A stretch of 64,000 nt of DNA from Thalassococcus halodurans. Its GTDB lineage: Bacteria > Pseudomonadota > Alphaproteobacteria > Rhodobacterales > Rhodobacteraceae. The notes beneath the pieces are model-generated. The model was not told where the DNA came from, searched no databases, and was given only the letters and a program-made list of their open reading frames with translations. Within the stretch, counting starts at the first letter, position 1; each line of letters begins with the position of its first letter. Below are positions 1 through 7,968 of the stretch, piece after piece. The DNA lies in assembly GCF_900108225.1 (NCBI RefSeq), contig NZ_FNUZ01000007.1, forward strand, positions 62,001 to 126,000, read 5' to 3'. A program made the translations under genes and the position numbers.

Positions 1-217
1 ATTGATCAGCAAGGGCCGGATGGACGCGATGGTGGTGCATGTGGAATGCACGGCCGATATGTCGTCGTCGGACGCGCGCGATGCGACGGCGCGGGAACTG
101 GCGCATCACATCAAATCGGTCGTTGGCATCACAGCGGCAATCACCGTGCACGATCCCAATGGCGTCGCCCGATCCGAGGGCAAGGCCAAACGGGTGGTGG
201 ACAACCGGACCGGCTAA
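1..217 (+). CDS. paaK: Phenylacetate-CoA ligase, C-terminal fragment
   Basis: This is the last ~71 residues of an open frame that enters from the left edge. It matches the C-terminal lid domain of phenylacetate-CoA ligase: it opens with the SKGRMDAMVVHVE segment and ends with a GKAKRVVDNR-like tail carrying the conserved C-terminal lysine. The enzyme activates phenylacetate to phenylacetyl-CoA with ATP, the entry step for the epoxidase encoded by the paa operon at 2.9-6.7 kb. The AMP-binding core lies outside the window, so the call rests on the tail plus the paa context. It is followed after 78 bases by a co-directional TetR regulator gene. Confidence 0.85.
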   Translation, partial: LISKGRMDAMVVHVECTADMSSSDARDATARELAHHIKSVVGITAAITVHDPNGVARSEGKAKRVVDNRTG

Positions 218-295
218 CGCTCGACCGTCCGGGGTGGCGGAGAGGACCGCCGTCGTTTAAGCCAGCGATGGAGTATCAGGGAAGGGCCGATTGGT

Positions 296-895
296 ATGGC
301 CAGAACACGCGCTAAGGATTTCGAGGAAAAGCAGCATCAGCTTTTGCTGGTGGCCGCCCATGTCTTTGCCACCGACGGGATGGAAAAGGCGTCGATGTCC
401 GGTATCGCGAAACTGGCGGGCGTGTCGAAATCGCTGCTCTATCATTACTACCCCTCCAAGTCCGAGCTGATCTTTTCCATCATTCAGGCCCACCTGGTCG
501 AGCTTGAGGCGGCCTTGGCCGAAGCGGATGACCCATCGCTTGCGCCACGTGACCGGTTGCAGAAACTGGTGAAGGCCACGCTGGATGCCTACGAGGGCGC
601 CGATGATATGCACAAGGTGCAGCTGAACGCGGGCGAAGCACTGGACGAAGATCAGCTGGCCCAAGTCACCACAATGAACCGCCAGATCGTAAAGCGCATT
701 GCGGATGTGATCGCGGAAATCCACCCTGAACTGGCGGCTCCGTCAGGATCGCTTTTGATGCCAGTCACCATGTCGCTGTTCGGGATGATGAACTGGGCCT
801 ATCTGTGGTTCCGCGAAGATGGCCCCATGACGCGCGAAGATTACGCGCGCATGGCGACCACGCTGATTTTGGATGGCGTAAAGGGCGTCGCCTGA
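296..895 (+). CDS. TetR/AcrR family regulator, probably PaaR-type repressor of phenylacetate genes
   Basis: A 199-residue TetR-family protein. The N-terminal helix-turn-helix (about residues 13-60) contains AKLAGVSKSLLYHYYPSK, a typical TetR recognition region. The rest is the helical ligand-binding domain. It sits between paaK and the convergent paaZ. TetR-type PaaR proteins in other bacteria repress paa genes and are released by phenylacetyl-CoA; that role here is inferred from position. The ATG at 296 follows an AGGGAAGGG ribosome-binding stretch. The gene ends 6 bases before the stop of the convergent paaZ. The palindrome at 6686-6705 in front of paaA is its most likely target. Confidence 0.85.
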   Translation: MARTRAKDFEEKQHQLLLVAAHVFATDGMEKASMSGIAKLAGVSKSLLYHYYPSKSELIFSIIQAHLVELEAALAEADDPSLAPRDRLQKLVKATLDAYEGADDMHKVQLNAGEALDEDQLAQVTTMNRQIVKRIADVIAEIHPELAAPSGSLLMPVTMSLFGMMNWAYLWFREDGPMTREDYARMATTLILDGVKGVA

Positions 896-901
896 CGCCC
901 C

Positions 902-2965
902 TTAGGCATCGTCCGGCAACGGCCAGCTTTTTGCGACCATCGTCAGAACATCGTATTGCGCGACAACCTCGTCGTTCTGGTTGGTGACGCAGCAATCCCA
1001 ACGGACCTCGCCATAAACCGATCCTTCGCGGGGACTGATTTCCTTACAGGTCAGCTGCACGCCCAGACTGTCGCCGAAATAGACCGGCGTCAGAAAACGC
1101 AGGTTGTCGATGCCGTAGTTCGCCAGAACAGGGCCCGGATCGGGCTGTACGAACAGGCCTGCGGCAAAGGACACGATCAGATAACCATGCGCGACGCGGT
1201 CGTCGAAGAACGGGTTCGCCTTGGCCGCGACTTCGTCCATATGGGCGTAGAAGGTATCGCCGGTGAATTTGGCAAAATGTTCGGTGTCTTCCAGCGTGAT
1301 CGCGCGTCGGGCGGTGACCAACTGGTCGCCAATGTGCAGCTCTGCCAGCGATTTCCGGAACGGATGCATGCCGGATTGCGCAGGGGCGCCCGCCACCCAT
1401 TGGCCCGTGATTTTGGCCAGCATACGGGGCGTGCCCTGAATGGCGGTGCGCGCCATAAAGTGTTTGACCCCGCGCATGCCACCCATTTCTTCACCCCCAC
1501 CAGCGCGGCCGGGACCGCCGTGGATCAGCGGCGCAAGCGGAGAGCCGTGACCGGTGGACGTTTTGGCGCTGTCGCGGTTGCCGACCAGCACCCGACCATG
1601 CTGCGGCGCAAGGCCCAAGGTCAGCTCGGCAGCGAGAGTGTCGTCATTGGTAAAGACCGACGACACCAAGGACCCGCGGCCTTTCATGGCCAAGGCGATG
1701 GCTTCGTCCACGCCGTCGTAACCCATGACGGTGGCGGCGGGGCCAAATGCCTCGGTGTCGTGGGGGGCGGTTGCGGTCATCGAATTGGCGCAATGCAGCA
1801 GAACGGGATTCATGAACGCGCCTTTGTCGGGATCGCCCGACGAGGTGCTGACCGCGTCAGGATCGCCGAAAACGATTTCGGCGTCGGTTGTGATACGGGC
1901 GATCTGGGCGCGGACGGTGTCGCGATCGGAAAGTGAGGCCAAGGCCCCCATGCGGGTTGCGGCAACCGATGGCAGGCCCGGCTGCACCTTGGCCAATGCC
2001 GCTGACAACGCGTCGATCACGGCCTGTTCTTGGGATTTCGGCACAAGGACGCGGCGGATGGCGGTACATTTCTGGCCCGCCTTCGACGTCATCTCGCGCT
2101 GGACTTCTTTCACGAACAGATCGAACTCGGGCGTTCCCGCCACCGCATCGGGCGCAAGGATCGAGGCGTTCAGGCTGTCGGCCTCCATCGTGAACCGGAC
2201 CGAGTTTTTGACGATGGCCGGATGGCTGCGCAGCTTGTGGCCGGTCGCGGCCGATCCGGTGAAGGTGACCACATCCTGTTCGGTCACGTGATCCAGCAGA
2301 TCGCCGACACCGCCGCAGACAATCTGCAACGCGCCGTCGGGCAGAATGCCCATGTCGATGATCCGGCGGGCGACGAGTTCTGCCAGATAGGCACCGGTCG
2401 AGGCCGGTTTCACAAGACAGGGCATGCCTGCGATCAGGGCTGGGGCGATCTTTTCCAACATGCCCCAGACGGGGAAGTTGAAAGCATTGATATGAACCGC
2501 AACGCCCAGCATCGGGCTAAGGACGTGCTGGCCCACGAAAGAGCCGTCTTTGGACAGTTGTTCGACCGGACCTTCGGGCAGAACGCGGGCGTTGGGCAGT
2601 TCGCGACGGGCCTTGGAGGCGAAGGTCAGCATGGTGCCGATCCCGCCGTCGATATCTGGCCATGCATCACGGGGCGTGGCCCCTGTGTGCAGACTTTCGC
2701 GGTGGAAGTCGTCTTTCATCTCTAACAGCTTCAGACCGATGGTCTTCAGCATCATGGCGCGTTCGTGGGTGGTGTGGCGGCGCAGGGCAGGGCCGCCCAC
2801 GGTGCGGCCCCAGTCCAGCGCGGCAGCCATGTCCAGACCTTCGGACCCGATCAGCGCGTGGATGTCGCCGGTTGCGGCATCAAAAAGCGGTTTGGGTTCA
2901 CCCGCGCCGGTGCGCCACGCGCCGCTCAGGTAGCTTTCCAAGCGGCGGGGAGTTTCATTCGTCAT
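902..2965 (-). CDS. paaZ: Bifunctional oxepin-CoA hydrolase / 3-oxo-5,6-dehydrosuberyl-CoA semialdehyde dehydrogenase
   Basis: A 687-residue fusion typical of PaaZ. Residues about 1-520 form an aldehyde dehydrogenase with the catalytic cysteine in GQKCTAIRR and an upstream FTMEADS glutamate segment. Residues about 530-687 form a MaoC-like hot-dog hydratase with the FTGDTFYAH catalytic motif and the VAHGYLI helix. Family knowledge: the hydratase opens the oxepin ring made from epoxidised phenylacetyl-CoA, and the dehydrogenase oxidises the resulting semialdehyde. The start overlaps the paaE stop by 11 bases, placing it as the last gene of paaABCDE-Z. Confidence 0.95.
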   Translation of the reverse strand: MTNETPRRLESYLSGAWRTGAGEPKPLFDAATGDIHALIGSEGLDMAAALDWGRTVGGPALRRHTTHERAMMLKTIGLKLLEMKDDFHRESLHTGATPRDAWPDIDGGIGTMLTFASKARRELPNARVLPEGPVEQLSKDGSFVGQHVLSPMLGVAVHINAFNFPVWGMLEKIAPALIAGMPCLVKPASTGAYLAELVARRIIDMGILPDGALQIVCGGVGDLLDHVTEQDVVTFTGSAATGHKLRSHPAIVKNSVRFTMEADSLNASILAPDAVAGTPEFDLFVKEVQREMTSKAGQKCTAIRRVLVPKSQEQAVIDALSAALAKVQPGLPSVAATRMGALASLSDRDTVRAQIARITTDAEIVFGDPDAVSTSSGDPDKGAFMNPVLLHCANSMTATAPHDTEAFGPAATVMGYDGVDEAIALAMKGRGSLVSSVFTNDDTLAAELTLGLAPQHGRVLVGNRDSAKTSTGHGSPLAPLIHGGPGRAGGGEEMGGMRGVKHFMARTAIQGTPRMLAKITGQWVAGAPAQSGMHPFRKSLAELHIGDQLVTARRAITLEDTEHFAKFTGDTFYAHMDEVAAKANPFFDDRVAHGYLIVSFAAGLFVQPDPGPVLANYGIDNLRFLTPVYFGDSLGVQLTCKEISPREGSVYGEVRWDCCVTNQNDEVVAQYDVLTMVAKSWPLPDDA

Positions 2966-4019
2966 AGGTCAGCACCACTTTGTCGGACAGGGGAATGCAC
3001 TGGCACGACAGGACGTAGCCCGCGCGCACTTCGTAATCTTCCAGCGCGTGGTTCATTTCCATTTCGACCTCGCCCTCCAGCACTTTGGCGCGGCAGGTCG
3101 AACAGACGCCCGCCTTGCAGGAATAGGGCGCGTCCATGTCATGTTGAAGCGCTGCGTCCAGAACGGCGGTTCCGTCGCGCGGCATCTGGAAGCTGCGGGT
3201 CACGCCATCGATGGTGACAGACACGTCGCAGGCGTCGCTTGTCTGGCTGTCCGCCTTTGCGCTGGCCTTCTGTTTCGCGCGGCCCGGCTGGGACGAAGCG
3301 AAAAGTTCGAATTTGATCTGGTCATCGCTCAGCCCGTGTTTGCGCAGGCCTTCGGCGATGGTCAGCATCATCGGCTCGGGGCCGCAGATAAACGCGGTGT
3401 CGATGCTGTCGGCGTCGATCCAGAGGCGGAAAAGCGTATCGAGTTTTTCGGCATCGACGCGGCCCGAGAACAGATCGATATCTCCGCCGGTTTCCAGAAT
3501 ATGGATGACCGAGAAACGCCCCAGATAGGTGTTCTTCAGATCCTCCAGTTCCTCGCGGAACATGATCGAACTGGCGTGGCGGTTGGCGTAGACCAGCGTG
3601 ATGTTTGCGTTCGGTTCCCGCGCGAGGGTGGTCTTGATGATCGACAGAACAGGCGTGATGCCGGACCCGCCCGCAAAGGCCAGATAGCCGCGCGCGCTGT
3701 CGGGATCGAGCGGGGTAAAGAAGCGGCCTTGCGGTGTCATCGCCTCGACCGTGTCGCCGGGGCGCAGGTTTTCATTGGCCCAGGTCGAGAACGCGCCGCC
3801 ATCGACCCGCTTGATGCCGACACGCAGCAGATTGTCGTCCAGACCTGCGCAAATTGAATAGGACCGGCGCAGTTCCTGCCCGTCAAAGTCGCGGCGGAAG
3901 GTCAGGTACTGGCCTTGGGTAAAGGTGAAATCGCCATCCTGCGGTTTCAGTGTGACAACCACGGCATCACGGGTGTCGTGGTGGACATCGATCACATCAA
4001 GGGTGTGGAAGCGGGGCAT
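2955..4019 (-). CDS. paaE: Phenylacetyl-CoA 1,2-epoxidase reductase subunit
   Basis: A 354-residue reductase feeding NADPH electrons to the PaaA di-iron centre. Order: an FAD-binding domain with the RRSYSIC motif, an NAD(P)-binding domain (GGSGITPVLSI and FICGPEPMM), and a C-terminal plant-type [2Fe-2S] domain with ligands C301, C306, C309 and C339. The start at 4019 (MPRFHTLDV) is chosen because AGGAGA precedes it at good spacing; a longer frame to 4106 would overlap paaD and lacks family support. It lies 37 bases after the paaD stop. Confidence 0.95.
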   Translation of the reverse strand: MPRFHTLDVIDVHHDTRDAVVVTLKPQDGDFTFTQGQYLTFRRDFDGQELRRSYSICAGLDDNLLRVGIKRVDGGAFSTWANENLRPGDTVEAMTPQGRFFTPLDPDSARGYLAFAGGSGITPVLSIIKTTLAREPNANITLVYANRHASSIMFREELEDLKNTYLGRFSVIHILETGGDIDLFSGRVDAEKLDTLFRLWIDADSIDTAFICGPEPMMLTIAEGLRKHGLSDDQIKFELFASSQPGRAKQKASAKADSQTSDACDVSVTIDGVTRSFQMPRDGTAVLDAALQHDMDAPYSCKAGVCSTCRAKVLEGEVEMEMNHALEDYEVRAGYVLSCQCIPLSDKVVLTYDE

Positions 4020-4056
4020 TATCGCGTCTCCTGTTCCAAGTGCTCTGAGGCCAGCG

Positions 4057-4566
4057 TTAATGGCATTTGAAATAGTCAAAGGGTTCCAGACAGTCGCGGC
4101 AGACATAAGCCGCTTTGCAGGGCGTCGATCCGAACTGGCTGACTTTGTCGGTATGTGTCGATCCGCAGCGGGGGCATTCGATTGTCAGGTTCGATCCCGC
4201 CAAGCGCGCCGCGCGGCCCATGCGGCCATCCGAGGCCGTGCCGTTCACGGGTGGCGCGATCCCATAAGCGCGCAGCTTGTCGCGGGCGCTGTCGGTGATC
4301 CAGTCGGTGGTCCACGGGGGCGACAGGCGTCGTTCCAGCGCCAGCTTTTCGATACCCTTTTCGCGCAGTTTATCCTCGACCATCATGTCGATCACTGCCG
4401 TGGCGGGGCAGCCGGAATAGGTGGGCGTGACCGCGACGCGCAGGATGTCGTCGTCCCAGCGGACATCGCGGATGATGCCAAGTTCGGTAACTGACACGAC
4501 GGGGATTTCAGGGTCGGGCACCTCGGCCAGCCATTCCCATATCTGGTCGGTGCTGGCTGTCACCAC
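4057..4566 (-). CDS. paaD: Phenylacetyl-CoA epoxidase assembly protein PaaD
   Basis: A 169-residue PaaD-type protein. The N-terminal ~100 residues are a MIP18/DUF59 domain (DPEIPVVSVTELGI and YSGCPAT motifs) as in iron-sulfur cluster carriers. The C-terminal ~40 residues hold a four-cysteine zinc-ribbon pattern (CPRC, later CRDC). It is required for a functional PaaABCE complex in characterised systems, probably for cluster maturation. The gene uses a GTG start. Two adjacent GTG codons (4566 and 4563) are possible; the second makes a GTGA overlap with the paaC stop and would be one residue shorter. Confidence 0.93.
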   Translation of the reverse strand: MVTASTDQIWEWLAEVPDPEIPVVSVTELGIIRDVRWDDDILRVAVTPTYSGCPATAVIDMMVEDKLREKGIEKLALERRLSPPWTTDWITDSARDKLRAYGIAPPVNGTASDGRMGRAARLAGSNLTIECPRCGSTHTDKVSQFGSTPCKAAYVCRDCLEPFDYFKCH

Positions 4567-5357
4567 TCGGCCCCCGGATAGGCGCGTTGCAGGAACTGCA
4601 TTTCGGCCAGAAGGTAGCCCAGATGTTCCGTATGCCGTCCTTGCTTGCCACCTGTGTGCACGTCGAAACGGCGTTCGGGCAGGGTCAGCGTGGCCTCGTC
4701 CAGAATATCCTTCACAGTGGCGGTCCAGCGTGTTTGCAGATCACTCAGATCAGGGGCGATGCCAGCCTCTGTCATCGCGGTGTCGACGGCGTCGGCTGTG
4801 AACATCTCGCCGGTGTAGGGCCAGAGGTGGTCCAGCGCGGCCTGCATTCGGGCGTGGCTTTCTTCGGTGCCGTCGCCCAGCCGGACAACAAGGTCCGAGG
4901 CTCGGTCCAGCTGATAGGCCACTTCCTTCAGCGCCTTCGCGGCGATCTCGGCCACGCGGGTGTTGGGCGAGGTGGACAGCTCTGTCAGAAGTTCGAAGTG
5001 GAAGGCATCGAACAGGAATTCGCGCATGATTGTCTGACCGATGTCGCCGTTGGGCAGTTCGACTAGCTTCACATTCCGGAAGGCCATCGCATCGCGCAGA
5101 TAGGCCAGTTGGTCGGCTGTGCGGCCCTGACCCTCGACCTCGGCGGCAAGGCCCAGCCACATCTGGCAGTGCCCGATCAGGTCCAGCGCGGTATTGGCCA
5201 GCGCGATGTCCTCTTCCAGCGCAGGGCCATGACCGCACCATTCCGACGTGCGGTGCCCAAGGATCAGCGCGTTGTCCCCCAGCCGGCAGAGCCAGTCGAA
5301 CATGGCGGGGCGCAGGGCGTCATCGATCTTCACAGGATCGCGTCCGTCCAGAGCCAT
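4560..5357 (-). CDS. paaC: Phenylacetyl-CoA epoxidase structural subunit PaaC
   Basis: A 265-residue ferritin-like subunit that pairs with PaaA in the epoxidase core. The N-terminal segment LCRLGDNALILGHRTSEWCG is characteristic of PaaC. The ATG at 5357 overlaps the paaB stop (TGATG); a GTG at 5360 is an alternative adding one residue. The stop overlaps the paaD start, so translation is likely coupled through the operon. Confidence 0.95.
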   Translation of the reverse strand: MALDGRDPVKIDDALRPAMFDWLCRLGDNALILGHRTSEWCGHGPALEEDIALANTALDLIGHCQMWLGLAAEVEGQGRTADQLAYLRDAMAFRNVKLVELPNGDIGQTIMREFLFDAFHFELLTELSTSPNTRVAEIAAKALKEVAYQLDRASDLVVRLGDGTEESHARMQAALDHLWPYTGEMFTADAVDTAMTEAGIAPDLSDLQTRWTATVKDILDEATLTLPERRFDVHTGGKQGRHTEHLGYLLAEMQFLQRAYPGAEW

Positions 5358-5644
5358 CACATGTGCCCCACTTCATCGGGGATGTCGTAAAAGGTCGGGT
5401 GGCGATAGACTTTGTCTTCGGCCGGATCGAAAAGCGGGCCTTTTTCAGAGGGGCTTGATGCCGTGATCGCGGACGAGGGCACGACCCAGATCGACACGCC
5501 TTCCTTGCGGCGGGTGTAGACATCGCGAGCGTTGTTGATCGCCATTTCAGCGTCAGGGGCGTGCAGGCTGCCCACGTGACGGTGGTTCAGGCCATGCTGG
5601 CCACGGATAAAGATTTCCCACAGGGGCCATTCTTTTTTCGACAT
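5357..5644 (-). CDS. paaB: Phenylacetyl-CoA epoxidase small subunit PaaB
   Basis: A 95-residue PaaB with the expected start (MSKKEWPLWEIFIRGQHG) and family length. PaaB bridges PaaAC heterodimers in the epoxidase. The start at 5644 is fixed by a strong GGGGAGGAGAA ribosome-binding site; a longer frame reaching 5749 is not used because it would run into paaA. It follows paaA by 23 bases and overlaps paaC. Confidence 0.95.
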   Translation of the reverse strand: MSKKEWPLWEIFIRGQHGLNHRHVGSLHAPDAEMAINNARDVYTRRKEGVSIWVVPSSAITASSPSEKGPLFDPAEDKVYRHPTFYDIPDEVGHM

Positions 5645-5667
5645 GATTTCTCCTCCCCTCAGTGTCC

Positions 5668-6645
5668 CTATTCCGCCGCTGTCCGGCGGGTGGCCTGTTT
5701 GTCGGCGTAGGCCGATAGTCCTTCGCGGAACCACTGGCCGTCGTCCCAAGCCTTGCGGCGGGCCCCAAGGCGTTCTTCGTTACACGGGCCGTTGCCTTTC
5801 AGAACCTCAAAGAATTCATCCCAATCCGGTTCGGAAAAATCGTAGCCCTGTTTGTCGTCGTTCCAGCGCAGGTGTTCATCAGGCACGGTCAGGCCCAGAT
5901 ATTCGGCCTGCGGCACGGTTTCGTTCACAAAGCGCTGGCGCAATTCATCGTTCGTGTTGATCTTGATTTTCCACGCCATGTTCTGCGTCGAATGGACGGA
6001 CTCTGCATCGGAGGGGCCGAACATCATCAACGACGGATACCAGAAGCGGTTCAGCGCATCCTGCGCCATTTCCTTTTGCGCAGGCGTGCCTTGGGCCATC
6101 TTCATCATGATGGAATAGCCCTGACGTTGGTGAAAGCTTTCTTCTTTGCAGATGCGGACCATCGCACGGGCGTAGGGGCCGTAGGATGTGCGCTGTAGCG
6201 GCACCTGATTCATGATCGCGGCACCGTCGACCAGCCAGCCGATCGCGCCCATGTCGGCCCATGTCAGCGTCGGGTAGTTGAAGATCGAGCTATACTTCAT
6301 CGCGCCGGAGTGCAGCTTTTCGAAAAGCTCATCACGGGTGACGCCAAGCGTTTCACAGGCTGAATAAAGGTACAGCCCGTGGCCTGCTTCATCCTGCACT
6401 TTGGCCAGCAGGATCTGTTTGCGCTCAAGCGTGGGGGCGCGGGTGATCCAGTTGCCTTCGGGCAGTTGGCCGACGATCTCGGAATGGGCGTGCTGGCCGA
6501 TCTGGCGGATCAGCGTTTTGCGATAACCCTCAGGCATCCATTCCTTGGGCTCGATCCGTTCTCCACGGTCGATTCGCGCCTGAAACTCGGCCAACGCCTG
6601 CGGGTCGTCATTGGACGATTCCGACTTGATCATCTGTGCATACAT
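5668..6645 (-). CDS. paaA: Phenylacetyl-CoA 1,2-epoxidase catalytic subunit PaaA
   Basis: A 325-residue ferritin-fold oxygenase subunit. Di-iron ligand motifs are visible: [12 protein letters not shown] and later [11 protein letters not shown]. It forms the ring 1,2-epoxide of phenylacetyl-CoA with O2 and electrons from PaaE. The start at 6645 (MYAQMIKSE) is preferred over 6660 because GGGAGG sits just upstream of it. It is the first gene of the leftward paaABCDE-Z operon, with a palindromic candidate operator 41 bases upstream. Confidence 0.96.
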   Translation of the reverse strand: MYAQMIKSESSNDDPQALAEFQARIDRGERIEPKEWMPEGYRKTLIRQIGQHAHSEIVGQLPEGNWITRAPTLERKQILLAKVQDEAGHGLYLYSACETLGVTRDELFEKLHSGAMKYSSIFNYPTLTWADMGAIGWLVDGAAIMNQVPLQRTSYGPYARAMVRICKEESFHQRQGYSIMMKMAQGTPAQKEMAQDALNRFWYPSLMMFGPSDAESVHSTQNMAWKIKINTNDELRQRFVNETVPQAEYLGLTVPDEHLRWNDDKQGYDFSEPDWDEFFEVLKGNGPCNEERLGARRKAWDDGQWFREGLSAYADKQATRRTAAE

Positions 6646-6685
6646 GGTCGTGCCTCCCATCGCGACAGGTCAGCCATCTTATTCG

Positions 6686-6705
6686 TTGACCGACCGGTTG
6701 GTGAA
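6686..6705. promoter_or_regulatory. Candidate PaaR operator upstream of paaA
   Basis: A 20-base imperfect inverted repeat with arms TTGACCGACC and GGTTGGTGAA (8 of 10 positions complementary, core ACCGACCGGTTGGT). It is centred about 50 bases upstream of the paaA start, where a repressor would block transcription. Assignment to the TetR protein encoded at 296-895 is inference. Confidence 0.5.
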
Positions 6706-6781
6706 TATTTAGCGCAAGATGGGCCAGTGGATCAAACAAAATTTGAAGCGGGCCGGAAATTCGGTTGTTCCCATGCGCGCC

Positions 6782-7303
6782 TTAGCGCCGCTTGGCCAGT
6801 TCGCGGTAAAGCGCTTCTCGGGATACGCCCAGAATATGCGCCAGATCCTGAAGCTGTCCTTTCGGGGGAAGGGCAGGGTTGTCGACCAACCATGCATCCA
6901 GCCGCTCGGCCACTGTTTTCAACGTCCGGATTTCGGACTGCATCCGCGATTTCTGAAGCGTTCGGGCCAATTGTGCGGCCCATGCCCGTGTCAAAGGGGC
7001 AGAGGCATGAAGCCGGTCAAGAAAGTCGGCGACAGGCAGACGCAGCAGGGTGGCTTTTGTGCTGGCCTGACCATCGCAATGATAGATCGGCGAATAGGCC
7101 GATGCCTCGGCCAGAATCGCGCCTGCGTTTGCGCGGTTTAGGATCAGCCGTGTACCCGAAGGGCTGACGCGCACCAGATCAATCTGGCCGCTTTCGACAA
7201 GATACATCGATGCGACCTGATCGCCCGAATGAAACAGGTATTCGCCCGCATGTGCGATGATCGACGGGCAGTCGTGAAAAAGATCGTTCAGGCAAGGTGA
7301 CAT
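6782..7303 (-). CDS. Small Crp/Fnr-family transcriptional regulator
   Basis: A 173-residue protein with a cyclic-nucleotide-binding-like beta-roll (about residues 15-100, GEYLFHSGDQVASMYLVESGQIDLV) and a C-terminal helix-turn-helix (LAHILGVSREALYREL). It is shorter than classical Crp or Fnr (~210-230 residues), with a short DNA-binding end. No N-terminal cysteine cluster for an Fe-S centre is seen, so an Fnr-type oxygen sensor is unlikely. Three in-frame ATGs (7315, 7309, 7303) lie in a palindromic ATGATCATGATCAT stretch with no clear ribosome-binding site, so the start is uncertain. It is divergent from the LTXXQ-like gene. The effector is unknown. Confidence 0.8.
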   Translation of the reverse strand: MSPCLNDLFHDCPSIIAHAGEYLFHSGDQVASMYLVESGQIDLVRVSPSGTRLILNRANAGAILAEASAYSPIYHCDGQASTKATLLRLPVADFLDRLHASAPLTRAWAAQLARTLQKSRMQSEIRTLKTVAERLDAWLVDNPALPPKGQLQDLAHILGVSREALYRELAKRR

Positions 7304-7377
7304 GATCATGATCATATAGGTCGCGCGAGTCTGATGCTACGGCTGGTGTCAGAACTTGTGAACCGGAGGGACGTAGG

Positions 7378-7962
7378 ATGGATCAGGTCATACGGGTTAT
7401 TGCGCTGGGGGTTTTACCGACCGGCCTTTGGGCGGCAGGGATGGACCATGCCACGCCCTACGCAGGCTTTCAGGATCGTGCGATCAAAAGCCTGTCGGAT
7501 GACGACATTGCCGAGCTGCGGCGTGGGGGTGGGTGGGGTCTTGCGCTGCCTGCGGAGCTTAGCGGGTTGCCCGGACCTGCGCATCTGTTGGAGATGCAGG
7601 ACGAGATCGGACTGAGCGAAGATCAGGTCGCGAGGATCATGGTTATCTATGACGGGATGAAAGCCGAGGCCATTGAGGCGGGTGAAAAGTTTATCGCTGC
7701 AGAAGCCGCGCTAAGCGAGGCTTTCGCCGCCAAGGATATAGATCCGGACAGCCTTCGCGCCCTTTTGGCGGCCTCGGCAGAGGCCCGCGCCGCGCTCCGT
7801 TTTGTGCATCTGTCGCGCCATTTGATGACGCCTGATGTGCTGAGTGAGGACCAGATCGCGGCGTATCAGAGGTTGCGTGGCTATGCGGATGATCCCTGCC
7901 AAGCGATACCTGAGGGGCATGATCCCGACATGTGGCGCCGCCACAACGGCTGTACAAAGTGA
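7378..7962 (+). CDS. LTXXQ/CpxP-like periplasmic protein
   Basis: A 194-residue predicted exported protein. A short N-terminal hydrophobic segment (about residues 5-20, ending near LWAAGM) looks like a signal peptide. The helical middle carries GLSEDQVARIM and later VLSEDQIAAYQRL, resembling the repeated LTXXQ motif of the Spy/CpxP and metal-resistance family. Such proteins are periplasmic chaperones or stress sensors; the specific role here is unknown. A GGAGGG ribosome-binding site precedes the ATG. It is divergent from the Crp/Fnr gene, which may regulate it, and nearly abuts the convergent bioA (6 bases). Confidence 0.65.
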   Translation: MDQVIRVIALGVLPTGLWAAGMDHATPYAGFQDRAIKSLSDDDIAELRRGGGWGLALPAELSGLPGPAHLLEMQDEIGLSEDQVARIMVIYDGMKAEAIEAGEKFIAAEAALSEAFAAKDIDPDSLRALLAASAEARAALRFVHLSRHLMTPDVLSEDQIAAYQRLRGYADDPCQAIPEGHDPDMWRRHNGCTK

Positions 7963-7968
7963 CCTTGA

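Noticed and set aside
956-1936. A 326-codon plus-strand open frame antisense to paaZ
   Set aside because: No family resemblance and complete overlap with PaaZ catalytic regions.
4020-4106. N-terminal extension of PaaE
   Set aside because: It overlaps paaD, is not conserved in the family, and the internal ATG at 4019 has a strong ribosome-binding site.
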